A stretch of 64,000 nt of DNA from Actinomycetota bacterium (GTDB lineage Bacteria > Actinomycetota > Actinomycetes > S36-B12): positions 62,001-126,000 of the forward strand of contig JADKGE010000007.1 of assembly GCA_016717115.1 (NCBI GenBank). Direction: 5' to 3'. Both the position numbers and the translations under genes were made by a program. This document shows, piece after piece, positions 51,340 to 58,659 of the stretch. Within the stretch, counting starts at the first letter, position 1; every line of letters begins with the position of its first letter. The notes under the pieces are model-generated. The model was not told the DNA's origin and did not search any database. It saw nothing but the letters and a program-made list of their open reading frames with translations.

Positions 51340-51463
51340 CGAGCCGACCCGAGCCACGACTCTGGTCCAGAACCGTGGCACGAACACCCGACGAAGAGGG
51401 AGGGGCCTTCGGCGATCGCAGGGCGCGAACCGATAGTCGGCGATCCACCTGCATCTCGTGGAC

Positions 51464-51469
51464 TAGTAT
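51464..51469 (+). promoter_or_regulatory. Putative -10 box of the duplicated membrane protein gene
   Basis: TAGTAT lies 45 bases before GTG 51515, giving a leader with a GGTGG ribosome site. Confidence 0.4.
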
Positions 51470-51514
51470 CCTGCGAGTGACGACCTCCCTCGATGCTCAC
51501 CGAAAGGTGGCGCC

Positions 51515-53503
51515 GTGAAGAAGCCTCTGTCCGTCCTCGTGGCCGTCATCGTCCTCGTCGCATTGTTCGTGGTGTGCCTGGTCAGCGCTTTACAGTTGCT
51601 GGCACCGCGGGACATGCCGTTCGGCGTCACCGGGACATCCCCGGTGGTGACCGCCGTGCAGCAGGAGTACTCGCTGGATCTGATCACCTACGGTTCCCAG
51701 GCCGAGCTCACCGAAGCCGCGACGAACGGCGAGATCTACGGCGGCTACATCCCCGGGGACACCAGCGACACGCTGGTCACGGTGCCCGCCAAGAGCTTCT
51801 TCGGTGAGGTGTACGTCCGCGGTGGGTTCGCCGACGCCGCGAAGCAGGTGGGCCGCACCTACTCGACGACGGTGGTCGCTCCTCTCCCGCAGTCGGATCG
51901 GACCGGCGCCTTGATTGGGCTCTTGTTGCTCCCGACGCTGATCGGTGGCTACCTGATCGCCTCGATGATGTTCCCCTTCTCGGCTACCACATCGGCATGG
52001 CGACGCATCTTCGTGGTGCTGGCATTCGCCGTCGTTGTCGGGGCGATCACGTCCCTTGCCGGCCGCTTCACCGGAGCCATCCCCACGGATTCGGCGTGGA
52101 TCCTGCTCCCCTGCTTTGCCCTGGTCACGGCCGCCGTCGGCCTGGCCTCGATTGGCATACAGGCGGTGCTCGGCAAGGCCGGCACGCTCGTCGTCGTGGT
52201 CGCGTTCATCGTCGTGGGAGGTGCTGGCGCCGGTGGCGGCGGAAGCGCCCTTCTCCCCACCTACTGGCAGTACATCGGGGCGCTCCTGCCGCCGCGCTAC
52301 GCCGTGGAGCTCTATCGGAACGTTCACTACTTCGACGCGCACAACATCATCGTGCCGATTGCCGTTCTTGCCCTATACGCCTTGGCCGGCGTGGGACTCG
52401 TCCTGGTGATGGATCGCCGTAGAGGGGGCGGCTCGCCCGCACCGGCGGACCCTCCCGGCGCGAACGACGTCGCGGGGCGGACCCGGTTCGTCCCGAAGAA
52501 CCTCGTCGCCCCTGTCACTATCGCCCTGATCATGAGCGCTTTCTTCGCCTTGAACTACATGAGCTCAGGACACGAGCCCGTTGCCGACAACATGCCATTC
52601 GGAGTCGTGGGATCCAGCAGCCTGGCCGTCGCTGCCCAAGGCGACCTGTTCTCCCTCCAGATCATCGAGTACACCGACGAGCAGTCCGCGACGGACGCCA
52701 TCGACCGAGGGGAGATCTACGGCGCCCTCAACACCACGACGTCGCCTGCCGAGCTGGTGGTCGTCCCGTCGCTCAGCGACATCGCTCCACTCGACATAGC
52801 CGCCAACTTCGAAAAAGCGGCCGGAGCCGCGGGCGAGCAACTCACCGTCAAGCCCTACACGCCGACTCCGCTTGCGCCCAAGGATCCCTTCGCACTCGTC
52901 TTGGCGACGCTGCTCGTTCCCTTGCTCGTGGGTGGATACATGGCCGCCTCGCTGCTGACCAACGCCATGGGGACGGCCTCCGGCCGTTGGCGCGGGCTCT
53001 GGTTGCTGGGGTTCAGCGTCGCCGCGGCGCTCGTCGTCGACCTGATCGCCACGTACTGGCTCCAGGGCATCCCCAGCGCATCGTTCTGGGTGGCGTGGCC
53101 GATCATGACGCTCATCATCGCGACCGTGGCCCTGTTCGCCGCAGTCCTGCGACGTCTGCTCGGACCCATCGGCATCCTGCTCACGGTCATCTTGTTCCTG
53201 CAGTTCGGCAACCCGTCCTCGGGAGGATCGAACGGCTCGGTGTACCTGACGGGCTTCTGGCGGGACATCGGGCCACTGCTGCCTCCCCGAAACGCCTACG
53301 AACTGCTGCGCAACACCGTCTACTTCGGCGGCAACGGCATCGCCCAGGCACTCACCGTCCTCCTCATGTACACCATCGCAGCCGGAGCCCTGCTCGCCTT
53401 CCTGGACTGGCGTCGATCCCCGGAGCCATCCGTCCCCGGCATCGACGCCACAACCTCCGCCGACGCCGCTGCCGTCGCCGTCCCCATCGGTCCCCTGCCT
53501 TAA
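51515..53503 (+). CDS. ABC-2/YhgE-like membrane protein with internal duplication
   Basis: The 662-residue protein consists of two similar halves. Each has an N-terminal helix, an extracytoplasmic domain (DMPFGVTGTSPVVTAVQ and NMPFGVVGSSSLAVAAQ; NGEIYGGYIPG and RGEIYGALNT), then about five helices ending LLPPRYAVELYRNVHYF or LLPPRNAYELLRNTVYF. The layout resembles ABC-2-type or YhgE/Pip proteins used in secretion or ATP-driven export. No ATPase gene is adjacent. GTG 51515 follows AAAGGTGG. It is the last gene before the right attachment region. Confidence 0.8.
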   Translation: MKKPLSVLVAVIVLVALFVVCLVSALQLLAPRDMPFGVTGTSPVVTAVQQEYSLDLITYGSQAELTEAATNGEIYGGYIPGDTSDTLVTVPAKSFFGEVYVRGGFADAAKQVGRTYSTTVVAPLPQSDRTGALIGLLLLPTLIGGYLIASMMFPFSATTSAWRRIFVVLAFAVVVGAITSLAGRFTGAIPTDSAWILLPCFALVTAAVGLASIGIQAVLGKAGTLVVVVAFIVVGGAGAGGGGSALLPTYWQYIGALLPPRYAVELYRNVHYFDAHNIIVPIAVLALYALAGVGLVLVMDRRRGGGSPAPADPPGANDVAGRTRFVPKNLVAPVTIALIMSAFFALNYMSSGHEPVADNMPFGVVGSSSLAVAAQGDLFSLQIIEYTDEQSATDAIDRGEIYGALNTTTSPAELVVVPSLSDIAPLDIAANFEKAAGAAGEQLTVKPYTPTPLAPKDPFALVLATLLVPLLVGGYMAASLLTNAMGTASGRWRGLWLLGFSVAAALVVDLIATYWLQGIPSASFWVAWPIMTLIIATVALFAAVLRRLLGPIGILLTVILFLQFGNPSSGGSNGSVYLTGFWRDIGPLLPPRNAYELLRNTVYFGGNGIAQALTVLLMYTIAAGALLAFLDWRRSPEPSVPGIDATTSADAAAVAVPIGPLP

Positions 53504-53835
53504 CGGCCCCGCCGGACTGTCCGTAGCGAGCAGCGCACGTGTCGATTGAGCACTGCCCAGCGAGTTGGTGCCGTCCCGAGAAGGAACCGTTGCATTGACG
53601 GTTCGCCCGGGGCATTCGGGATTGCCGGCCACGCGCGGGCGGTACCTACCCCAGCCGCATCCCAGTCGCGCCCCACTTCGGAGTAGCCCAACGGGCGCGG
53701 TAACCGCTTGACACCTAGCCGATCTCGAAGCGGGCGCACAGCTGTCGCGGCCCGTCACCCGGGGTCCATCGGCCGTCCAATGTGTCTGATTCGTCCCTAT
53801 TTTCTGACCTCGTAGCCGCCGCGACACGCCGGTTT
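53504..53835. other. Intergenic region before the right attachment site
   Basis: No coding sequence with ribosome site is seen. A TTGACA-like string is present near 53708, but no gene follows it. Confidence 0.5.
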
Positions 53836-53858
53836 GGGCCATTAGCGGGCCATTAGGA
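53836..53858. repeat. Integrase arm-site candidate, right
   Basis: Identical to 29867-29889, with GGGCCATTA twice. It lies 90 bases inside the right attachment core. A further GGGCCCAA pair occurs between here and 53885. Confidence 0.65.
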
Positions 53859-53917
53859 GGGCCCAATAGGGCGGTTTTGGGCCCAAGAGAGGATTGCCTA
53901 CCTGGTCGCTAGAAAAG

Positions 53918-53947
53918 CGAAAACCCCTTGCTACCAAGGGGTTTTCG
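53918..53947 (-). terminator. Rho-independent terminator of tRNA-Gly
   Basis: A 13-bp perfect stem (CGAAAACCCCTTG with its complement) and the loop CTAC is followed on the minus strand by CTTTTCT. It starts one base after the tRNA 3' end and now lies on the element side of the junction. Confidence 0.85.
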
Positions 53948-53993
53948 GTGGAGCGGGTGACCGGGATCGAACCGGCATGGCCAGCTTGGAAGG
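53948..53993. repeat. Right attachment site (attR), within tRNA-Gly
   Basis: This 46-bp sequence is identical to 29759-29804. It spans the tRNA 3' CCA end through the anticodon loop, the usual crossover region for tRNA-targeting tyrosine integrases. Confidence 0.88.
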
Positions 53994-54022
53994 CTGGGGC
54001 TCTGCCATTGAGCTACACCCGC
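53949..54022 (-). tRNA. tRNA-Gly (anticodon TCC)
   Basis: The 74-base gene includes an encoded CCA. The acceptor GCGGGTG pairs with CACCCGC, the D-arm is AGCTCAATGGCAGAGC, the anticodon stem CCAGC/GCTGG encloses CTTCCAA, and the T-arm contains GGTTCGATCC. The 3' half is the target of the integrated element, and integration restored the complete gene. Confidence 0.95.
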
Positions 54023-54063
54023 GAGGTGCAGGGGCAAGGATAGCCGCCCCACCACTCCGAACT

Positions 54064-54125
54064 GTCGAGTGGCGGCTGGTGGCGGCCCCTCGCAAGCTCG
54101 GGACCGCCACCAGCCGCCACTCGAC
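54064..54125. repeat. Perfect 22-bp inverted repeat, TGGCGGCTGGTGGCGG type
   Basis: Arms 54064-54085 and 54104-54125 are perfectly complementary with an 18-base loop. The core GAGTGGCGGCTGGTGGCGG is nearly the same as the core of the inverted repeat at 58474-58545. Confidence 0.75.
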
Positions 54126-54148
54126 GGGGTGGGGGGAGCCGAAATGGT

Positions 54149-55453
54149 GTGGCGGTAAGTTCTCGGATTGTGTCCCCGCCCCTGCGTATCGCCTGGCTCG
54201 TCTACCGCGGCAATCCGCACTGCGGAGGGCAGGGCGTCTACAGCCGCTACGTCGCGCGTGAGGTAGCGGCGCTGGGTCACCACATCGAGGTGTTCTCCGG
54301 CCAGCCGTGGCCCGAGCTGGACGACCCCGACCAGCTCGTGAAGGTGCCTGGACTGGACCTCTACCGCTCGCCCGACCCCTTCCGCATTCCGCGGCCGTCG
54401 GAGTTCCGCACCACGATCGACGCCGGCGAGTTCGCGATCATGTGCTCGGCCGGCTTCCCCGAGCCGTGGGCCTTCAGCCAGCGTGTGCGCCGGCTCCTGG
54501 CCGCTCGCCGCGACGACTTCGACCTCGTCCATGACAACCAGTGCCTGGGCTCCGGCGTCGCCGGCCTGATCGCCGATGGCTGGCCCGTCACCGCGACGAT
54601 CCATCACCCCATCACCGTCGACCGCGAGCTCGATCTCGCGCACGCGACCACGTGGCGCCGCAAGATCGCCATGCGTCGCTGGTACGGCTTCCTGGGCATG
54701 CAGATGCAGGTGGCCGCCCAGATCCCGAGGATCGTCACGGTTTCGGAGTCGTCGCGACGTGACATCGCCGACCAGATGCACGTGCCGTACGAGCGCATGA
54801 GCGTCGTGCCGGTCGGTGTCGACGAGGCGATCTTCCGCCCACTGCCGCACATCTCGCGCGTGCCGGGGCGGCTCATGACGACCGCCAGCGCCGACGTGCC
54901 GCTCAAGGGCCTGCCGGACCTGCTCGAGGCGCTCGCGAAGGCCCGCGTCGAGCAGCCCCTGGCCCACCTGGTGGTCATCGGCCGGATGAAGGAGGGCAGC
55001 GCCGTGCCTGCGCTCATCGGACGGCTGGGGCTCGAGGGCGCCGTGCAGTTCGTCTCAGGTGTCACCGAGGAGCGAATCGTCGAGCTGTATGCGGAAGCCG
55101 AGGTGGCCGTCGTGCCCTCGCTGTACGAGGGGTTCTCGCTGCCGGCGATCGAGGCGATGGCCTGCGGAGTGCCCGTGCTCGCCACGACCGGCGGGGCCCT
55201 CCCGGAGGTCGTCGGCCCCAATGGAGTCAGCGCCCGCACGGTGCCGACGTCGGACCCGTCCGCACTGGCCTCCGCCATCGTCGAGCTCCTGGGCGACCCG
55301 CACCAGCGGGCCCGGCTCGGTGCCAGCGGCCGCGAGCGCGTGCTCGACCGGTTCACCTGGCACGCCTGCGCGCGGGGCATGGTCGAGACGTGGCAGGCCG
55401 AGCTCGACGAGCGCGAAGCCACGCTGCCCAGCGGTAGTCATGCTCACGGTTGA
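54149..55453 (+). CDS. GT4-family glycosyltransferase
   Basis: The 434-residue GT-B protein begins LRIAWLVYRGNPHCGGQGVYSRY (region, residues about 12-34), the acceptor-side glycine loop. It has DNQCLG, TVSESSRRDIA and the donor site with YEGFSLPAIEAMACGVPVLAT. GTG 54149 is favoured by a G-rich ribosome site at 54131; GTG 54170 is possible. It overlaps the methyltransferase gene by 14 bases. It is the first gene of a GT-methyltransferase-barrel operon. Confidence 0.85.
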   Translation: MAVSSRIVSPPLRIAWLVYRGNPHCGGQGVYSRYVAREVAALGHHIEVFSGQPWPELDDPDQLVKVPGLDLYRSPDPFRIPRPSEFRTTIDAGEFAIMCSAGFPEPWAFSQRVRRLLAARRDDFDLVHDNQCLGSGVAGLIADGWPVTATIHHPITVDRELDLAHATTWRRKIAMRRWYGFLGMQMQVAAQIPRIVTVSESSRRDIADQMHVPYERMSVVPVGVDEAIFRPLPHISRVPGRLMTTASADVPLKGLPDLLEALAKARVEQPLAHLVVIGRMKEGSAVPALIGRLGLEGAVQFVSGVTEERIVELYAEAEVAVVPSLYEGFSLPAIEAMACGVPVLATTGGALPEVVGPNGVSARTVPTSDPSALASAIVELLGDPHQRARLGASGRERVLDRFTWHACARGMVETWQAELDEREATLPSGSHAHG

Positions 55454-56153
55454 CCTCGACCGCATGGGCATCGGTCCCGGCAGCACGGTGCTCGACATGG
55501 GCTGCGGAGGAGGTCGGCACGCCTTCGCGGCGCTGCGACGAGGTGCGCGAGTCGTCGCGCTCGACGCCGACGGCGGCGAGCTGAAGCAGGTTCAGGGCAC
55601 GATGGTCGCGATGGTCGAGGCCGGGGAGGTGCCCGCCGGTGCGGACGGGTCGCAGGTGCAGGGCGACGCGCTGGCGCTGCCCTTCGCCGACGGCGCCTTC
55701 GACCGCATCATCGCGTCCGAGGTCCTGGAGCACATACTCGACGACGCCGGTGCGATCGCCGAACTGGCTCGGGTGCTGGCGCCCGGCGGGCGGATGGCCG
55801 TCACGGTGCCGGCCCGCTTCCCCGAGCGCATCAACTGGCTGCTCGACGACGAGTACCACGACTTCCCCGGCGGTCACATCCGCATCTACCGGCAGGGCGA
55901 GGTGGAGGAGCGGCTCGCGGCGGCCGGGCTGCGCGTGCGCGGCTCGCAGCACGCCCACGCCCTGCACTCGCCGTACTGGTGGATCCGTTGTGCGGGCGGC
56001 GTTAACAGGTTCGAACGCCTCGTCGCGAAGCGGTATCACGACCTGCTCGTCTGGCAGATCATGAAGAACCCGCCCGTGCTGCAGTGGGCCGACCGCGTGC
56101 TCAACCCCCTCATCGGCAAGAGCCTGATCGTGTACGCGGAGAAGCCCGCATGA
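55440..56153 (+). CDS. Class I SAM-dependent methyltransferase
   Basis: The 237-residue protein begins MLTVDLDRMGIGPGSTVLDM and has the SAM motif DMGCGGGRHAF, an acidic LDADGGEL and ASEVLEHILDD, typical of UbiE/Methyltransf_11 type. It lies between a glycosyltransferase and an (alpha/alpha)-barrel gene, with 14- and 4-base overlaps, so the product probably modifies the same glycolipid or glycan. The substrate is unknown. Confidence 0.85.
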   Translation: MLTVDLDRMGIGPGSTVLDMGCGGGRHAFAALRRGARVVALDADGGELKQVQGTMVAMVEAGEVPAGADGSQVQGDALALPFADGAFDRIIASEVLEHILDDAGAIAELARVLAPGGRMAVTVPARFPERINWLLDDEYHDFPGGHIRIYRQGEVEERLAAAGLRVRGSQHAHALHSPYWWIRCAGGVNRFERLVAKRYHDLLVWQIMKNPPVLQWADRVLNPLIGKSLIVYAEKPA

Positions 56154-57235
56154 TCCCCGCCCTCTCGCCAGAGCAGGCGGCCGCCACGGTTGACGCGATC
56201 GCACGCGTCCAGGCCCCGGACGGCTGCCTGCCGTGGGTGCCGGGCGGCAAGGCCGATCCGTGGAACCATGTCGAGGCGGCGATGGCCCTCGACGTGGGCG
56301 GCCGTCATCACGAGGCACGACGCGCCTACGCCTGGCTGCAGGATCGCCAGCTTCCGCACGGGGGATGGCACGCGTACACCGTCGGTGACGAGGTCACCGA
56401 CCACACCTTCGACACGAACATCTCCGCCTATGTGGCCACCGGCGTGTGGCACCACTACCTCGCCACGGGCGATGCCGCCTTCCTCGCCGCGATGTGGCCG
56501 GTCGTCGAGGCCGCCATCGACCACGTGCTCCAGTACCAGTCATCGACCGGCGAGATCGCCTGGCGCGCGGACGATCCCGCGGACGGCGCGCTGCTGACCG
56601 GCTCGTCCTCCATCCATCTGAGCGTGCGCTGCGCCGTCGCCGCGGCCCAGCGCCTGGGCTACGAGCGGCCCGACTGGGAGCTGTCGGCCGGCGCCCTGGC
56701 CACGGCGATCGCGCACCGGCCCGAGGTGTTCATGGACAAGTCGCGATGGGCGATGGACTGGTACTACCCGATCCTGGGCGGCGTGCTGCGCGGCGACGTC
56801 GCGCACCGTCGCATCGCCGACGGCTGGGACGAGTTCGTCGTCGAGGGCTTCGGCGTGCGCTGCGTGTCCGATCGGCCGTGGATCACCGCGGCCGAGACGT
56901 GCGAGCTGGTCATGGCACTCGACGCGATCGGCGACACCGACCGGGCGCGAGAGCTGTTCGGCTGGGTGCAGTTCCTGCGCCACGATGACGGCGGCTACTG
57001 GTGCGGGATGAACTTCGAGGGCGAGCGCTTCGACCGGCCGGGCCAGTACTTCACCGCAGACCAGCCGACCTGGAACTCCGCGGCCGTGGTGCTGGCGGCG
57101 CACGCACTCGACGGCGACGGCCCCACGGCGGGCCTGTTCCGCGGCGAGTCGCTGCCCATGGGGCTGACGCCAACACCCCCCGCCGCTCCCGCCGCTCCCG
57201 CCACCACCCCGAACGCCACTCCCGCCGAGCGGTGA
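56150..57235 (+). CDS. (alpha/alpha)-barrel, prenyltransferase/squalene-cyclase-like protein
   Basis: The 361-residue protein is helical with repeated motifs such as LQDRQLPHGGWHAY and FLRHDDGGYWCGMNF, which resemble the QW-like repeats of terpene cyclase and prenyltransferase barrels. The C-terminal tail is Pro/Ala-rich. It is annotated in related genomes as prenyltransferase-like, but no catalytic DxDD is seen, so the activity is open. The ATG overlaps the methyltransferase stop. Confidence 0.75.
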   Translation: MIPALSPEQAAATVDAIARVQAPDGCLPWVPGGKADPWNHVEAAMALDVGGRHHEARRAYAWLQDRQLPHGGWHAYTVGDEVTDHTFDTNISAYVATGVWHHYLATGDAAFLAAMWPVVEAAIDHVLQYQSSTGEIAWRADDPADGALLTGSSSIHLSVRCAVAAAQRLGYERPDWELSAGALATAIAHRPEVFMDKSRWAMDWYYPILGGVLRGDVAHRRIADGWDEFVVEGFGVRCVSDRPWITAAETCELVMALDAIGDTDRARELFGWVQFLRHDDGGYWCGMNFEGERFDRPGQYFTADQPTWNSAAVVLAAHALDGDGPTAGLFRGESLPMGLTPTPPAAPAAPATTPNATPAER

Positions 57236-57285
57236 GTTGTCGGGGCTGAAACGGCCGTTTCAGCCCCGACAACTCACCGCTCGGC
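57224..57285. terminator. 62-bp perfect palindrome, probable bidirectional terminator
   Basis: The sequence is perfectly self-complementary about 57254/57255 (31 bp per arm, centre ACGGCCGT). It covers the stop codon of the barrel gene and lies between convergent genes. Confidence 0.65.
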
Positions 57286-57337
57286 GCTGGGCGGAGCTGG
57301 TGGCGCTGGGCGGAGCTGGTGGCGCTGGGCGCTGGTG
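57284..57337. repeat. Short tandem repeat, 19-bp unit
   Basis: The unit GCGCTGGGCGGAGCTGGTG occurs twice exactly and a third time in shortened form, just after the palindrome. Confidence 0.7.
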
Positions 57338-57341
57338 GTGA

Positions 57342-57965
57342 TTACTTGCGGCGCAGGGTTCTTAGGCTGCCGGTGCTTGTTTCCGGCTCGAAGCCCTCGT
57401 GACAGGCCCGCTGCCACACCAGGAACGGGGCCTGGCCCCCATCGGCCGGGTCCTCGAACACGTCGTGGATCGCCAGCTGGCCCCCGACCGCGACCAGGGG
57501 TGCCCACGCGGCGTAGTCGGCCATCGCCACGTCCAGGGCATGCCCCCCGTCGATGAACAGCAGGCCGAGGGGTGTCGTCCAGTAGCGGGCCACGGTGGTG
57601 GAGGTGCCGACGATCGCGACGACCACGTCTTCCAGCCCGGCATCGTGAAGCGTGCGCCGAAGGAAGGGGAGGGTGTCCATGCGACCGGTGCGCGGGTCGA
57701 CGACTTCGGGGTCGTGGTGCTCCCACCCGGCCTGGTTCTCCTCGGATCCGTGGTGGTGGTCAACGCTGAACAGCACGGTGCCGGCCGCCCTCGCCGCCGC
57801 GCCCAGGTAGACCGCCGACTTCCCGCAGTACGAGCCGATCTCGAGGAGTGGCCCGATGCTGCCGCCGGCCAGACCGGCCTCATGCAGGGCGCGGCCCTCG
57901 TCGTCGGGCATGAAGCCCTTCGCGCCGATCGCGACCGCGAGGACGTGGTCGTCGAGTGACGTCAC
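57342..57965 (-). CDS. Class I SAM-dependent methyltransferase (Methyltransf_24-like)
   Basis: The 207-residue protein has LLEIGSYCGKSAVYLGAAA as the SAM-binding motif, VLFSVDHHHGSEENQAGWEH and LLFIDGGHALDVAMADY, characteristic of the cephalosporin-hydroxylase/Methyltransf_24 type. The start is GTG 57965, overlapping the DUF1801 stop by 4 bases. It converges with the glycosyltransferase operon and may act on the same product. Confidence 0.85.
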   Translation of the reverse strand: MTSLDDHVLAVAIGAKGFMPDDEGRALHEAGLAGGSIGPLLEIGSYCGKSAVYLGAAARAAGTVLFSVDHHHGSEENQAGWEHHDPEVVDPRTGRMDTLPFLRRTLHDAGLEDVVVAIVGTSTTVARYWTTPLGLLFIDGGHALDVAMADYAAWAPLVAVGGQLAIHDVFEDPADGGQAPFLVWQRACHEGFEPETSTGSLRTLRRK

Positions 57966-58438
57966 TTCTTAGCCGCGCGGGTGCTCTTGTTCTTGCGCAA
58001 CGACATCGTGTGGTTGTAGGCCTCGATGTACTGCTCCATGCTGCAGGCCTTGACCGCGCGGCCGATCACGTCGAGCGGGAGGTCGTCGAGGGTTCGGAAG
58101 CGGACGCACGACTTGCCCATGTCGAGGCGCTTTCCCGTTGCCCGGTAGTCCTCCTCGAAGCTGATGCGCAGTTCGTCGCTGCCGTAGATGGCCATGAGGT
58201 ACACCGACATGTAGTTCTTCTGCGACGCCAGGCCGGCGAACGCCAGCGGCTGACCGTTGTACGTGTCGGGGACGACGGACAGGGGGATCTCGTAGACGAT
58301 CATGCCCCAGTTCATCGTCTCGACGAGGCCCGCGGGCAGGTTGGCCAGGATGACCTCGCGTACCGCCGAGATGGCGTCGCGACGATCGTCCGGAAGCTCG
58401 GCCAGGTAGTCCTCGACGGAGGCTGCGGCGCTCTGCAT
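57962..58438 (-). CDS. DUF1801 (YdhG/YjbR-like) protein
   Basis: The 158-residue protein starts MQSAAASVEDYLAELPDDRR and has NWGMIVYEIPLS, FAGLASQKNYMSVYLMAIYG and GKSCVRFRTLDDLPLDVIG, all DUF1801 markers. Homologs are frataxin-like or iron-chaperone-like folds of uncertain role. The C-terminus is Lys/Arg-rich. It is first in the transcript with the methyltransferase gene. Confidence 0.88.
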   Translation of the reverse strand: MQSAAASVEDYLAELPDDRRDAISAVREVILANLPAGLVETMNWGMIVYEIPLSVVPDTYNGQPLAFAGLASQKNYMSVYLMAIYGSDELRISFEEDYRATGKRLDMGKSCVRFRTLDDLPLDVIGRAVKACSMEQYIEAYNHTMSLRKNKSTRAAKK

Positions 58439-58473
58439 CGCGCCACGCTAACAGCAGCAGAACCGGCCCACCA

Positions 58474-58545
58474 CCCCCGCCGAGTGGCGGCTCGTGGCGG
58501 CCGATTCGGGCTTTTCGGCCGCCACGAGCCGCCACTCGGCGGGGG
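58474..58545. repeat. Perfect 31-bp inverted repeat, TGGCGGCTCGTGGCGG type
   Basis: Arms 58474-58504 and 58515-58545 pair perfectly around a 10-base loop. The core resembles that at 54064-54125. It lies between the DUF1801 start and the efeU promoter. Confidence 0.75.
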
Positions 58546-58610
58546 GTGGGTTCGTGGGGGTGGCCCTTGGTTTGCTTCCCGTCCCTTCCATCGCCTACCC
58601 TGTGCCCTAC

Positions 58611-58627
58611 TTAGGTAACCCTTACCT
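58611..58627 (+). promoter_or_regulatory. IdeR/DtxR iron box upstream of efeU
   Basis: TTAGGTAACCCTTACCT matches the IdeR/DtxR consensus TTAGGTTAGSCTAACCT with few changes. It lies 32 bases before GTG 58660 and downstream of a TACCCT -10-like box, so iron-loaded regulator would block transcription. Confidence 0.75.
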
Positions 58628-58659
58628 CTGGTTCCATCTGCGGCTTACGGGAGTTCTCG

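Larger units (their letters stand above)
29759..53993. mobile_element. tRNA-Gly-integrated mobilizable element (about 24.2 kb)
   Basis: Two identical 46-bp direct repeats bound the region. The right one is the 3' part of the intact tRNA-Gly, and the left one is a detached copy. A tyrosine integrase lies 130 bases inside the left end. A relaxase and an excisionase-like protein are inside. Cargo includes three toxin-antitoxin-like modules, a P-type ATPase, PPK2, an efflux pump and a glutamate decarboxylase. No replication initiator, translocase or type IV secretion genes are seen, so it is best called an IME. Confidence 0.85.

Noticed and set aside
57284..57337. CRISPR-like repeat
   Set aside because: The copies are directly adjacent without spacers and only about 2.8 units long.
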